DNA from: Limiplasma pullistercoris
Lineage (GTDB): Bacteria; Bacillota; Clostridia; Christensenellales; Aristaeellaceae
Assembly: GCA_018715165.1 (NCBI GenBank)
Contig: DVMC01000164.1
Span: forward strand, 1 to 31,175
Length of the DNA: 31,175 nt
Direction: 5' to 3'
Shown here: piece by piece, positions 7,682 through 15,110 of the stretch
How the letters are laid out: each line of letters opens with the position of its first letter
Position numbering within the stretch: the stretch's first letter is position 1
Notes under the pieces: generated by a model
What the model saw: only the letters and a program-made list of their open reading frames with translations
What the model was told of the DNA's origin: nothing
The model's database searches: none
Translations under genes and position numbers: made by a program

Positions 7682-8700
7682 GCGCGGGCCTCCCCGGATG
7701 TGCGGCACGCTCTCGCGCCGCCGCACACCGCGCGCATCAGCAAGGCGGGAACGGCGAACATCCCCGCGCACAGCACGGCCATCAGCGCGTAGTCCCGTCC
7801 CATGGACGGTTCTCCCCAGGACAGGCGCCCATCCAGCGAAAACTCCAGCAGCACCACGCCCGCCATACACAGGAACATCACGGCCCAGCCAAGCCACAGC
7901 CGCGCGCTTCCCCGGCCGAGACGCGCATAGCGCAGGCTGAAGGCAGCGCAGGCGAACACCGTCATCAGCGCGGCGGCCAGCTGGCCCACGCGCAGGAAGA
8001 TCACCAGCATATGCCCGTCGTCGCGCAGGCTTTCCAGGAAAATCTGGGAAGCGCCCAGCAGCGCCATGAAAAACAGCGCCGTATCCCCCTGCCGGGAGCA
8101 CTCGCGGCGGACCAGCCACCGCGAAACCGCCAGCGTGGCCACAAAGATCAGCACGCCCGCCGCAGTCTCATAGGCCCACACGTTGAGCCGGTACACCACC
8201 GCCACGCCCATGCGGCTTTGCAAAAACAGCCACGGCATCGCGGCGGTCAGCGCGCCCTCCTCAACGGCCTTGCCCACGCCCAGGTCGGTGAACTGCTCGC
8301 CCAGGCGAAGCAGCGCTATGGACAGGCCCAGTGGGATACACATCACATCCAGCACGGCGGCAGGGCGCGCCTTCAGCAGCCGCGCGCTGATCACAGCCGC
8401 CAGCGCAAGCCCCACCAGCAGCCCCGGCATGGACAGTCCCCCGTCAAAGAAGCGCAGCATCAGCCAGGGGTTTTCGTAGGTTTCCCAGAAATCGGACAGA
8501 TGGAACACGCAGTACAGCGCGCGTGCACACACGATGCCCAGCGGAATGCCCAGCAGGCCGAACACGGCCGTGAGCCCCGCGGGCATGCGCCGCCTGCGGG
8601 CCAGCAAAGCCATGCCGCCCAGCAGCACGAGCGCCGCGGCGCTGGCGCACAGCCCGTAGGCATGCGCGGTCAGCCCCAACACGGAAAAGGTACTGTCCAT
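7678..8700 (-). CDS. Degenerate paralogue of prolipoprotein diacylglyceryl transferase
   Basis: About 340 residues with roughly eight or more membrane segments. The layout is that of Lgt: GIVCARALYCVF matches the GARLYYV region, FDGGLSMPGLLVG matches the (H/E)GGxxxxGG loop, LLRLGEQFTDLG lies where Lgt has GRxGNxxNxE, and GASQIFLESLRDD lies where Lgt has GxxRFxxExxR. The signature Asn and Glu residues and the late Arg are replaced, so transferase activity is doubtful. The C-terminal third adds further membrane segments, as in the bona fide lgt at 19949-21064. It overlaps both neighbours. The start at 8700 has GGGGGA at 9 nt. ATG 8709 is an alternative. Confidence 0.75.
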   Translation of the reverse strand: MDSTFSVLGLTAHAYGLCASAAALVLLGGMALLARRRRMPAGLTAVFGLLGIPLGIVCARALYCVFHLSDFWETYENPWLMLRFFDGGLSMPGLLVGLALAAVISARLLKARPAAVLDVMCIPLGLSIALLRLGEQFTDLGVGKAVEEGALTAAMPWLFLQSRMGVAVVYRLNVWAYETAAGVLIFVATLAVSRWLVRRECSRQGDTALFFMALLGASQIFLESLRDDGHMLVIFLRVGQLAAALMTVFACAAFSLRYARLGRGSARLWLGWAVMFLCMAGVVLLEFSLDGRLSWGEPSMGRDYALMAVLCAGMFAVPALLMRAVCGGARACRTSGEARA

Positions 8701-8705
8701 CGGCC

Positions 8706-9731
8706 TCATTCCCCCGCAGTGGCGCTGGCAAAGTAAATGATATCGGTCACGGAGCGCTCGGCCTGGGGCTTGTCGTTGTAGACCTCGCCGTTGAAGGCCA
8801 GCGTGGCGCTGTTACCGCCGTCCAGGTTATAGGCCTGCTCGGCCCCGAGCTGGCCCATGATATCGGCAAACTCCGCCAGCGTCACGCCCGCGGACTGGTC
8901 GGTGCGGCCGTTGACCGCCACCAGCGCGTAGGTCAGCGTGCCCAGCTGCGCAATGCCCGCGCGCGGGTTCTTCTGATGGGGATCAAACTGATAGTTTTCA
9001 GGGATTTCCTGCACCTCGCCGTCCACCACCAGCGCGGGGCCGAAGAAGAAGCCGTTGACGATCTCGTGCTCGGACAGGAAGGACGCCACGCCGTTTTCCT
9101 GCACGTCATGCCCGTGGAGGTAAATGTGAAAATCACCCAGCTCGTCGATGAGCAGAAGGTCCATGTTCTGGCTGGTCTTTTCGCGGTACGTCTCACCCAT
9201 GCGCACGATGTAGCCGGCCTTGGTCTTGGTGAAATAATCGCCGTTGATGGCTACGATGCCGTTGTAGTTCTGGCAGATGGTGCTGGTGTGGTTGGTGCTG
9301 GAGGAACCGATCTTCTGCCCCGCAACCGCCGTGCGCAGCTGAGAGGGCGTGGCGATCTTGACATAGGCGATAAACACGTCGCTGTCATACATGCGCTTTT
9401 GTTCCAGCTCCACGATGATGGTATCGTCACGGTAGCCGCTTTCGGTATAGTTGGCCGCGATCGGCGTGTTGCCGGGCGCAAAGAGGTCGATGGGCAGCGC
9501 TTCCACCGTGGCGGCGGGCAAAATGTCGCTGAATACGGCGCTGGCCAGCACGGCGTCCGGCTTGGGCAAAGAAGCCTCGTCCCAGCTCTCCTCCGCTTCA
9601 TAGGCTGCGTCCAGGTAGCGCTGCTGCGCCTCCTCCGTGACCGCGCCGGAGGGGATCAAAAACGTCAGGGATACCGCCATCAGCACCGCGAGCACGCCCG
9701 CGGCGGAAACAAAAGCCTTGCGCATCATCAT
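8706..9731 (-). CDS. Phosphodiester glycosidase family protein (NAGPA domain)
   Basis: 341 residues with an N-terminal signal anchor (RKAFVSAAGVLAVLMAVSLTFLIP). The catalytic NAGPA-like domain occupies about residues 100-338: YNGIVAINGDYFT, VNGFFFGPALVVDGE, NPRAGIAQLG, ALVAVNGR and finally YNLDGGNSATLAFNG. The AINGDYF and LDGGNSAT motifs are the family hallmarks. The family includes the mammalian enzyme that uncovers mannose-6-phosphate; bacterial members act outside the cytoplasm on sugar phosphodiesters of wall polymers or exopolysaccharide. It is the first gene of a five-gene operon. Three consecutive ATG codons follow GGAAGGA, so the exact start is uncertain by two codons. Confidence 0.88.
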   Translation of the reverse strand: MMMRKAFVSAAGVLAVLMAVSLTFLIPSGAVTEEAQQRYLDAAYEAEESWDEASLPKPDAVLASAVFSDILPAATVEALPIDLFAPGNTPIAANYTESGYRDDTIIVELEQKRMYDSDVFIAYVKIATPSQLRTAVAGQKIGSSSTNHTSTICQNYNGIVAINGDYFTKTKAGYIVRMGETYREKTSQNMDLLLIDELGDFHIYLHGHDVQENGVASFLSEHEIVNGFFFGPALVVDGEVQEIPENYQFDPHQKNPRAGIAQLGTLTYALVAVNGRTDQSAGVTLAEFADIMGQLGAEQAYNLDGGNSATLAFNGEVYNDKPQAERSVTDIIYFASATAGE

Positions 9732-9810
9732 CGTTCCTTCCTAACATTTTATATCAGATTTATCAAATACGCTTGCCGCACGGCGCGCGATGCACGCAGA
9801 ACGACACTTT

Positions 9811-9839
9811 ATTATACAACAGCCAGACCCCGCGCACAA
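9811..9839 (-). promoter_or_regulatory. Promoter for the glycosidase-pyk operon
   Basis: On the minus strand TTGTGC (9834-9839), a 17-nt spacer and a perfect TATAAT (9811-9816), about 80 nt upstream of the glycosidase start. Confidence 0.65.
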
Positions 9840-9853
9840 GCCGCGATTTGCGG

Positions 9854-9870
9854 CCCTTAGCCGCTAAGGG
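9854..9870. promoter_or_regulatory. Palindrome between divergent promoters
   Basis: CCCTTAG-CCG-CTAAGGG is a perfect 7-bp inverted repeat, 15 nt upstream of the minus-strand -35 box and about 70 nt upstream of the plus-strand one. It is not followed by a T-tract, so it is not an obvious terminator. It could be an operator, but nothing in the sequence names a regulator. Confidence 0.35.
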
Positions 9871-9938
9871 CACGCTAAGGTTGCAGGGCGACGCGCGGGG
9901 TTCCGCACGGAAAAATAGCCGGGAACGTTCATTTTGAT

Positions 9939-9967
9939 TTGCGTTTCCATCCTCTATGAAGTATAAT
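9939..9967 (+). promoter_or_regulatory. Promoter for the riboflavin kinase-ECF-truA operon
   Basis: TTGCGT (9939-9944), a 17-nt spacer and TATAAT (9962-9967), 44 nt before the riboflavin kinase ATG. It is divergent from the glycosidase operon promoter. Confidence 0.7.
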
Positions 9968-10011
9968 ACTTGCGCTTTCCATTTCTTCTTTTTCAGGAAA
10001 GGAGCGACGCC

Positions 10012-10482
10012 ATGCCCATTCCCTCCGCCCTGCCCCGCGGCACGGCTCTGTTTACCTTTCACGGACGCGTGGTGCGCGGCAAGCGGCTGGGCAGCCGGCT
10101 GGGCTTTCCCACGGCCAACATCGCCTATGACCCCCAAAGCCGCGCCTGGCCGCGCGAGGGCGTATATGTGGGCGTTGCGCGGCTGGACGGCGAAAGCCGC
10201 GGCTATGTGTGCATCATCAACCAGGGCCGACACCCCACCGTGCCCGAAGGCATGGCCACGGTGGAAGCCCATCTGCTGGGCCACGAGCACCGCGATCTCT
10301 ACGGCATGGGTCTGACGCTGGCCTACTGCCTCTATCTGCGGCCAGAGCAGACGTTTCCCTCGCTGGAAGCGCTCCGGGACCAGCTGAACAGCGACCGTCT
10401 GAGCGCGGTGCGCTGGGCCGGGGAACACGCCCCCGAGCTGCTTTCCGGGCTGGACGACAGCCTGTTTCCCCACCAAGCGTAA
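10012..10482 (+). CDS. Stand-alone riboflavin kinase (flavokinase domain only)
   Basis: 156 residues corresponding to the C-terminal flavokinase half of bifunctional RibF. Visible motifs are GRVVRGKRLGSRLGFPTANI (with the Mg-ATP PTAN motif), VYVGVARL, IINQGRHPTV, ATVEAHLLG (with the conserved catalytic Glu) and DLYGMGLTLAYCLYLRPEQTF. It should phosphorylate riboflavin to FMN. The N-terminal FAD synthetase (adenylyltransferase) domain found in most bacterial RibF is absent, and no such domain is encoded nearby. AAAGGAG lies about 8 nt upstream of the ATG. Twelve nt separate it from ecfA1, so it heads an ECF-transporter operon. Confidence 0.85.
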   Translation: MPIPSALPRGTALFTFHGRVVRGKRLGSRLGFPTANIAYDPQSRAWPREGVYVGVARLDGESRGYVCIINQGRHPTVPEGMATVEAHLLGHEHRDLYGMGLTLAYCLYLRPEQTFPSLEALRDQLNSDRLSAVRWAGEHAPELLSGLDDSLFPHQA

Positions 10483-10494
10483 AGGAGCCGGAAC

Positions 10495-11352
10495 ATGCCG
10501 AACGAAAGCTATCCCTACCCCATGCAGACCGAGGACGTTTGCTACCAATATGACGAGGATGACGCGGCCGCCGTGGACCACGTGAGCCTGAACGTGGAAA
10601 AGGGCTCGTTTGTGGCGGTGCTGGGGCACAACGGCAGCGGCAAGAGCACGCTGGCCAAGCTGATGAACGCGCTCTACCTGCCCACGGAGGGGCGCGTGCT
10701 GGTCTGCGGGCTGGACACCGCGCAGGACGAGGAGGTTTGGCACGTCAGGCGGCATGCGGGCATGGTGTTTCAGAACCCGGATAACCAGATCGTGGCCAAC
10801 GTGGTGCGCGAGGACGTGGCCTTCGGCCTGGAAAACCTTGGCGTGCCGCACGAGGACATGATTCCCCGCATCGACGCGGCGCTGGCCGCCGTGCGCATGA
10901 CCGAGCGCGCCTCCTTTGCGCCGCATATGCTCAGCGGCGGGCAGAAGCAGCGCGTGGCCGTGGCCGGCGTGCTGGCCATGCAGCCGGAGGTCATGATCCT
11001 GGACGAGGCCACCGCCATGCTGGACCCGTCCGGCCGCGCCGACGTGCTGGCGACCGTGCGCAAGCTCAACCGCGAGCAGGGCATGACGGTGATCTGGATT
11101 ACGCACTTCATGGAAGAAGCCGCCGTGGCCGACCGCGTGGTGGTGCTGGACAAGGGAAAAATCGCGCTGGACGGCACGCCTGCCGAGGTATTTTCGCAGG
11201 TTCAGAAAGTCAAGGCTCTGGACCTGGACGTGCCCCCCATGGCCGAGCTGGCCATGCGCCTCAACGCGGGCGGTCTTCGCTTGCCCGACGGCATTCTCAC
11301 CGTGGCCGATATGGTAAAGGAGCTGAAAAAAGCGCTATGCCCATCCAAGTAG
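10495..11352 (+). CDS. ecfA1: Energy-coupling factor transporter ATPase EcfA1
   Basis: 285 residues. It has Walker A GHNGSGKST (44-52), Q-loop FQNPDNQ (92-98), ABC signature LSGGQKQR (146-153), Walker B VMILDEA (166-172) and a switch His in ITHFMEE. The FQNPDNQ form and the C-terminal extension after the ABC fold are typical of EcfA. It pairs with EcfA2 and EcfT to energise exchangeable vitamin-binding S components. AAGGAG lies 7 nt before the ATG. The reading frame overlaps ecfA2 by 16 nt. No S component is encoded in the window, as expected for a shared (group II) module. Confidence 0.95.
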   Translation: MPNESYPYPMQTEDVCYQYDEDDAAAVDHVSLNVEKGSFVAVLGHNGSGKSTLAKLMNALYLPTEGRVLVCGLDTAQDEEVWHVRRHAGMVFQNPDNQIVANVVREDVAFGLENLGVPHEDMIPRIDAALAAVRMTERASFAPHMLSGGQKQRVAVAGVLAMQPEVMILDEATAMLDPSGRADVLATVRKLNREQGMTVIWITHFMEEAAVADRVVVLDKGKIALDGTPAEVFSQVQKVKALDLDVPPMAELAMRLNAGGLRLPDGILTVADMVKELKKALCPSK

Positions 11353-12200
11353 AGCATCTCACGCATACCTACATGCCCGGCAGCCCCTTTTCCGCCGTGG
11401 CGCTCAACGATGTGAGCCTGACCATCGAGGACGGCGAGCTCATCGGCCTGCTGGGCCATACGGGCAGCGGCAAGACCACGCTGGTGCAGCATTTGAACGG
11501 CCTGATCAAGCCCACCTCCGGCCGCGTGGTAGTGGACGGGCTGGACCTGACCCAGAAGGGCGTGAGCCTGCTGGAGGTGCGCAAAAAGGTGGGGCTGGTG
11601 TTCCAGTACCCGGAATACCAGCTGTTTGAGGAAACCGTGGCTAAGGACATCGCCTTCGGTCCCCGCAACATGGGGCTGGATGCGGAGGAGATCGACCGGC
11701 GCGTGCGCGGGGCGATGCAGCAGGTGGGCCTGAACTATGACGAGGTGGCCGAGCGCTCGCCCTTTGAGCTCAGCGGCGGACAGATGCGCCGCGTGGCCAT
11801 CGCGGGCGTGCTGGCCATGCGTCCGCGCGTGTTGATTCTGGACGAGCCCACCGCTGGGCTGGACCCCGCGGGGCGAAACAGCATCCTCCAGATGATCCGC
11901 GACCTGCACGCCGCAGGCGGGCTGACGGTGATCATGGTCAGCCACAGCATGGACGATATCTCCACCTTGGCCACGCGCCTGGTGGTGATGAGCCGGGGCG
12001 AGCTGGTGATGACCGGCACGCCGCGCGAGGTATTCACCCAGCAGGAAAAGCTGCGCTCCATCGGTCTGGGCGTGCCCCAGGCGGCGGAGCTCACCCACGC
12101 GCTGATCGCCGAGGGCTTCGCCCTGCCGGAGGATCTCTACACGCTCGACGAGGTGTGCCGCGCCATTCTGGCGCTGAAAAAGGAGGGCCGCGCATGCTGA
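11337..12200 (+). CDS. ecfA2: Energy-coupling factor transporter ATPase EcfA2
   Basis: 287 residues. It has Walker A GHTGSGKTT (40-48), Q-loop FQYPEYQLFEET, signature LSGGQMRR (145-152) and Walker B VLILDEP (165-171), followed by a D-loop and the switch motif MVSHSMDD. FQYPEYQLFEETV is characteristic of EcfA2, the second of the two ATPases. The N-terminal block HTYMPGSPFSAVALNDVSL is also typical. The start overlaps the end of ecfA1, with AAAGGAG lying rather far (about 14 nt) upstream, so initiation probably depends on coupling. The end overlaps ecfT by 7 nt. Confidence 0.95.
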   Translation: MPIQVEHLTHTYMPGSPFSAVALNDVSLTIEDGELIGLLGHTGSGKTTLVQHLNGLIKPTSGRVVVDGLDLTQKGVSLLEVRKKVGLVFQYPEYQLFEETVAKDIAFGPRNMGLDAEEIDRRVRGAMQQVGLNYDEVAERSPFELSGGQMRRVAIAGVLAMRPRVLILDEPTAGLDPAGRNSILQMIRDLHAAGGLTVIMVSHSMDDISTLATRLVVMSRGELVMTGTPREVFTQQEKLRSIGLGVPQAAELTHALIAEGFALPEDLYTLDEVCRAILALKKEGRAC

Positions 12201-13000
12201 GGGACATCACTCTGGGTCAGTATATTCCCGGCGACACGGTCATTCACCGCCTGGACCCGCGGTGCAAGATCATCCTGACCATCCTCTACATCGCCGTCAT
12301 CTTCTGCGTCACAAGCCCCGTATGGTATGTGATTCCGCTGGCCTACCTGCTTCTGGCCTCGCGCCTGTCGGGCCTGTCGGCCAAACGGCTGCTCAAGTCG
12401 GTGAAGCCGCTCCGGTTTCTGCTGATTCTGACCTTCGTGCTCAACCTGTTCTTCTCCGCAGGTACCACGGTGTGGGTGGACTGGGGCTTTCTGCGCATCA
12501 CGCAGGAGGGCTTCCTGACCGCCGTGCATTTCAGCATGCGCCTGGTGTTCCTCGTGGCGGGCACCTCGCTGCTCACCCTCACCACCTCGCCCGTGGCTTT
12601 GAGCGATGGGCTTGAAAAGCTGCTCAGCCCCCTCAAGGTCATCCGTTTTCCCGCGCATGAGCTGGCCATGATGATGACCATCGCGCTTCGTTTTATCCCC
12701 ACGCTTATTGAGGAAGCGGACAAGATTATGAAAGCCCAGATGGCCCGCGGCGCGGACTTTGAAAGCGGCAACCTGCTCAAGCGCGCCAAAGCCATGATCC
12801 CCCTGCTGGTACCGCTGTTCGTCAGCGCCTTCCGCCGCGCGGGCGATCTGGCCATGGCCATGGAGGCGCGCTGCTACCACGGCGGCGAGGGCCGCACCCG
12901 CCTGCGGGTGCTGCGCTATACGCAAAGTGACCTGTGGGCCCTGCTGGCCACCGTGGGTACGTTGCTGGTGACCATCTTCGCCGGGATGTGGCTGAAATGA
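12194..13000 (+). CDS. ecfT: Energy-coupling factor transporter membrane protein EcfT
   Basis: 268 residues with about five or six membrane helices. It opens with LGQYIPGDTVIHRLDPRCKI, a conserved EcfT start. The two cytoplasmic coupling motifs are recognisable at QMARGADFE and MEARCYHGG, the Ala-Arg motifs that dock in the grooves of the two EcfA subunits. In the second motif Cys takes the place of the usual Gly. The ATG at 12194 follows AAGGAGG and overlaps the ecfA2 stop. The truA start overlaps the ecfT stop (ATGA). Confidence 0.94.
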   Translation: MLRDITLGQYIPGDTVIHRLDPRCKIILTILYIAVIFCVTSPVWYVIPLAYLLLASRLSGLSAKRLLKSVKPLRFLLILTFVLNLFFSAGTTVWVDWGFLRITQEGFLTAVHFSMRLVFLVAGTSLLTLTTSPVALSDGLEKLLSPLKVIRFPAHELAMMMTIALRFIPTLIEEADKIMKAQMARGADFESGNLLKRAKAMIPLLVPLFVSAFRRAGDLAMAMEARCYHGGEGRTRLRVLRYTQSDLWALLATVGTLLVTIFAGMWLK

Positions 13001-13812
13001 GCGATCTGCTCCCCATCGTCAAGGAGCGCCCGCCGGAGGGGACCCACCGCGTGCTGCTCACCGTCAGCTATGACGGGACGGCCTATGCGGGCTGGCAGTG
13101 GCAGGACAATGCCCTGAGCGTGCAGCAGGTGCTGGAGGAGGCGCTGGCCCGCCTGACCGGCGAAAAGACGCGCGTGACAGGCGCCAGCCGTACCGACGCA
13201 GGGGTGCATGCCCTGGGCCAGCGCGCCCATTTCGACACCGCGAGCCGCATTCCGCCGGACAAGTATCCCTTTGCGCTCAACACGCTGCTTCCGCCCGATA
13301 TCCGCGTGCTGGAGGGCTTCGCAGTCCCGTCCGACTTCCACGCGCGATTTGACGCGCGCGGCAAGCGCTACACCTACCGAATCCACAACGCGCCACACGC
13401 CAGCGCGCTCATGCGCAGCCTCACCGCGCACGTGCCGCGCCCGCTGGATCTGGACCGCATGCGGGAAAGCCTGCCCGCCCTGCTGGGCACGCATGACTTT
13501 GCGGCCTTTCAGGCGGCCGGCGGCACAGCCAGGACCACCGTGCGCACGCTGACGGAAGCCAGCCTGCGGCAAGAGGGCCCGCTCGTCATCCTCACCGTGC
13601 GGGGCAATGCCTTTTTATACAACATGGTGCGCATCATCGCCGGCACGCTGGTGGACATCGGCACGGGGAGACTTTCGCCGGACGCCTTTGCGCGCGCGCT
13701 GAATGGCGGCGATCGGCTGGTTCTGGGCGCGACCGCGCCCGCCTGCGGGCTGGAACTGACCCGCGTGGCATACGATAATGACCCTGCGCAAGCAGGAATT
13801 TTGTCCCATTGA
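12997..13812 (+). CDS. truA: tRNA pseudouridine(38-40) synthase TruA
   Basis: 271 residues. The catalytic motif GASRTDAGVHALGQ contains the nucleophilic Asp at residue 67. The N-terminal SYDGTAYAGWQWQ and C-terminal FLYNMVRIIAGTLVDIG blocks are diagnostic. It isomerises uridines 38-40 in the anticodon arm of tRNAs. Placement directly after ecfA1-ecfA2-ecfT is conserved in Firmicutes, where the block commonly follows the rplQ ribosomal protein gene. Here the riboflavin kinase gene stands at that end instead. The ATG overlaps the ecfT stop. Confidence 0.96.
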   Translation: MSDLLPIVKERPPEGTHRVLLTVSYDGTAYAGWQWQDNALSVQQVLEEALARLTGEKTRVTGASRTDAGVHALGQRAHFDTASRIPPDKYPFALNTLLPPDIRVLEGFAVPSDFHARFDARGKRYTYRIHNAPHASALMRSLTAHVPRPLDLDRMRESLPALLGTHDFAAFQAAGGTARTTVRTLTEASLRQEGPLVILTVRGNAFLYNMVRIIAGTLVDIGTGRLSPDAFARALNGGDRLVLGATAPACGLELTRVAYDNDPAQAGILSH

Positions 13813-13907
13813 AACGAAATGAAAGAAGCAAGAGGCTCCTGCGCCTCCCGACGCAACAGCGCGTCCCTGACATCAGCCGCAAAATAGAGAAAGTGAGTGA
13901 ACCTGCC

Positions 13908-14795
13908 ATGGCAAATTACATCCTGAGCTGCTGCTCCACCGCCGACTTGAGCGAACAGCATTTCCGCGAACGCGATATTCATTATATCTGCTTCCACTAT
14001 ATGCTGGGTGGCAAGTCCTATAGCGACGATCTGGGAAAGACCATGTCCTTTGACGCCTTCTACCAGGCGATGGCCGACGGCGCGGAAACCCGCACCTCCC
14101 AGGTCAACGTAGACGAATATGTCGCATATTTTACCCCCTTCCTGGAGCAGGGGCTGGACATTCTGCACGTGACGCTGTCCAGCGGCATCTCCGGCACCTA
14201 CAACTCCGCCTGCCTGGCCCGCGACGAGCTGGCTGCGAAGTATCCGGACCGTAAGGTTTATGTGGTGGACTCCCTGGGCGCATCCTCCGGATACGGCCTG
14301 CTGATGGACAAGCTGGCCGACCTGCGGGACGGAGGTATGACGTTGGAAGATCTGCGCGACTGGACCGAGCGCAACCGCCTCAAGCTGCACCACTGGTTCT
14401 TCTCCACCGACCTGACCTTCTACGTGCGCGGCGGGCGCATTTCCAAGGCCAGTGGCTGGTTCGGAACGGTGCTGCACATCTGCCCCCTGCTGAACATGGA
14501 CGACTTAGGCCGGCTGATTCCCCGCTTCAAGATCCGCGGCAAGAACAAGGTCATCCGTGAGATCGTGGCCCGGATGGTCGAGCATGCGCAAAACGGCACG
14601 GACTACAGCGGGAAGTGCTATATCTCCAACTCCGCCTGCATGGAGGATGCGCAGGCCGTGGCGCGCCTGGTGGAGGAACGTTTCCCCAAGCTCAACGGCA
14701 AGGTGGAGATCAACAGCATCGGCACCACCATCGGCAGCCATACCGGTCCGGGCACTGTGGCCCTGTTCTTCTGGGGGGACGAGCGCGTGCGGTAA
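13908..14795 (+). CDS. DegV family protein (fatty-acid-binding)
   Basis: 295 residues. The DegV fold is indicated by YILSCCSTADLS at the N-terminus, TSQVNVDEYVAYF, LHVTLSSGISGTYNSA (fatty-acid carboxylate-binding region), VVDSLGASSGYG, FYVRGGRISKASGW and IGSHTGPGTVALFFWG at the end. DegV proteins bind fatty acids; FakB members present them to the kinase FakA, but no fakA is in the window. The start at 13908 fits the family N-terminus, although the ribosome binding site is weak. An in-frame upstream extension of 33 codons looks unrelated and begins with a non-ATG codon. Its own terminator follows. Confidence 0.9.
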   Translation: MANYILSCCSTADLSEQHFRERDIHYICFHYMLGGKSYSDDLGKTMSFDAFYQAMADGAETRTSQVNVDEYVAYFTPFLEQGLDILHVTLSSGISGTYNSACLARDELAAKYPDRKVYVVDSLGASSGYGLLMDKLADLRDGGMTLEDLRDWTERNRLKLHHWFFSTDLTFYVRGGRISKASGWFGTVLHICPLLNMDDLGRLIPRFKIRGKNKVIREIVARMVEHAQNGTDYSGKCYISNSACMEDAQAVARLVEERFPKLNGKVEINSIGTTIGSHTGPGTVALFFWGDERVR

Positions 14796-14811
14796 CGCGG
14801 TTCAGTTTCTT

Positions 14812-14845
14812 CCGCCTTTCGGGTTCCGGAAGGCGGATTTTTATT
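14812..14845 (+). terminator. Rho-independent terminator of degV
   Basis: CCGCCTT pairs with AAGGCGG (812-818 with 830-836 of this kilobase), with a further inner TCGG/CCGG stem, then ATTTTTATT. It begins 16 nt after the degV stop. A second, perfect palindrome CGCCCCC-A-GGGGGCG lies at 14863-14877 but lacks a T-tract. Confidence 0.85.
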
Positions 14846-14893
14846 GTACAGAAAGGCGCCTGCGCCCCCAGGGGGCGTTGCCGGCACGCAAAA

Positions 14894-14915
14894 GGGGCGG
14901 CGATTCCGCCGCCCC
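14894..14915 (-). terminator. Left copy of the duplicated hairpin flanking repeat element copy 1
   Basis: GGGGCGGC and GCCGCCCC form a strong stem-loop. On the minus strand it is followed by TTTTGCG, so it can act as a terminator for the lipoprotein gene after transcription has crossed the whole repeat. Its near-copy at 15088-15108 lacks the T-tract. Confidence 0.65.
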
Positions 14916-15088
14916 TCAGTTTGTCGAAAAAGTCCGCCTGCGGCGGCCTTTTCCGCCAGAAGCTTAAGAAATGTTTGCGCCCAAGGGCGCAAACTCCCCG
15001 CCCGCCCGGCAAAGCCGGGCGATACGAATTCACTTTGGAGGGCTTGCGGGCCCTCCAAACCTCCCGAAAGGTTTTTTGACACGCTGAG
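14915..15088. repeat. Dispersed intergenic repeat element, copy 1 (about 174 bp)
   Basis: This block matches 24119-24292 at well over 85% of positions by eye, in the same orientation. Its ends are inverted repeats of about 17 bp: the left end starts CTCAGTTTGTCGAAAAA and the reverse complement of the right end starts CTCAGCGTGTCAAAAAA. Inside are several stem-loops: GTTTGCGCCC/GGGCGCAAAC, GCCCGGC/GCCGGGC, GGAGGGC/GCCCTCC and a terminator-like AACCT/AGGTT followed by T6. It has no coding content. It sits between convergent genes and between two near-identical GC hairpins. It resembles a MITE or REP-like mobile repeat; I do not recognise a named family. Confidence 0.8.
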
Positions 15089-15108
15089 GGGCGGCCATCC
15101 GCCGCCCC
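15088..15108 (-). repeat. Right copy of the duplicated hairpin flanking repeat element copy 1
   Basis: GGGGCGGC and GCCGCCCC again form a stem-loop, beginning two bases after the lipoprotein stop codon. No T-tract follows on either strand, so as it stands it is not a complete terminator; the matching hairpin with a T-tract is at 14894-14915. Confidence 0.65.
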
Positions 15109-15110
15109 TG

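Noticed and set aside
9763..11106. A 447-codon minus-strand frame opposite the flavokinase and ecfA1 genes
   Set aside because: Antisense shadow in GC-rich coding DNA. The plus-strand genes carry full ABC motifs.
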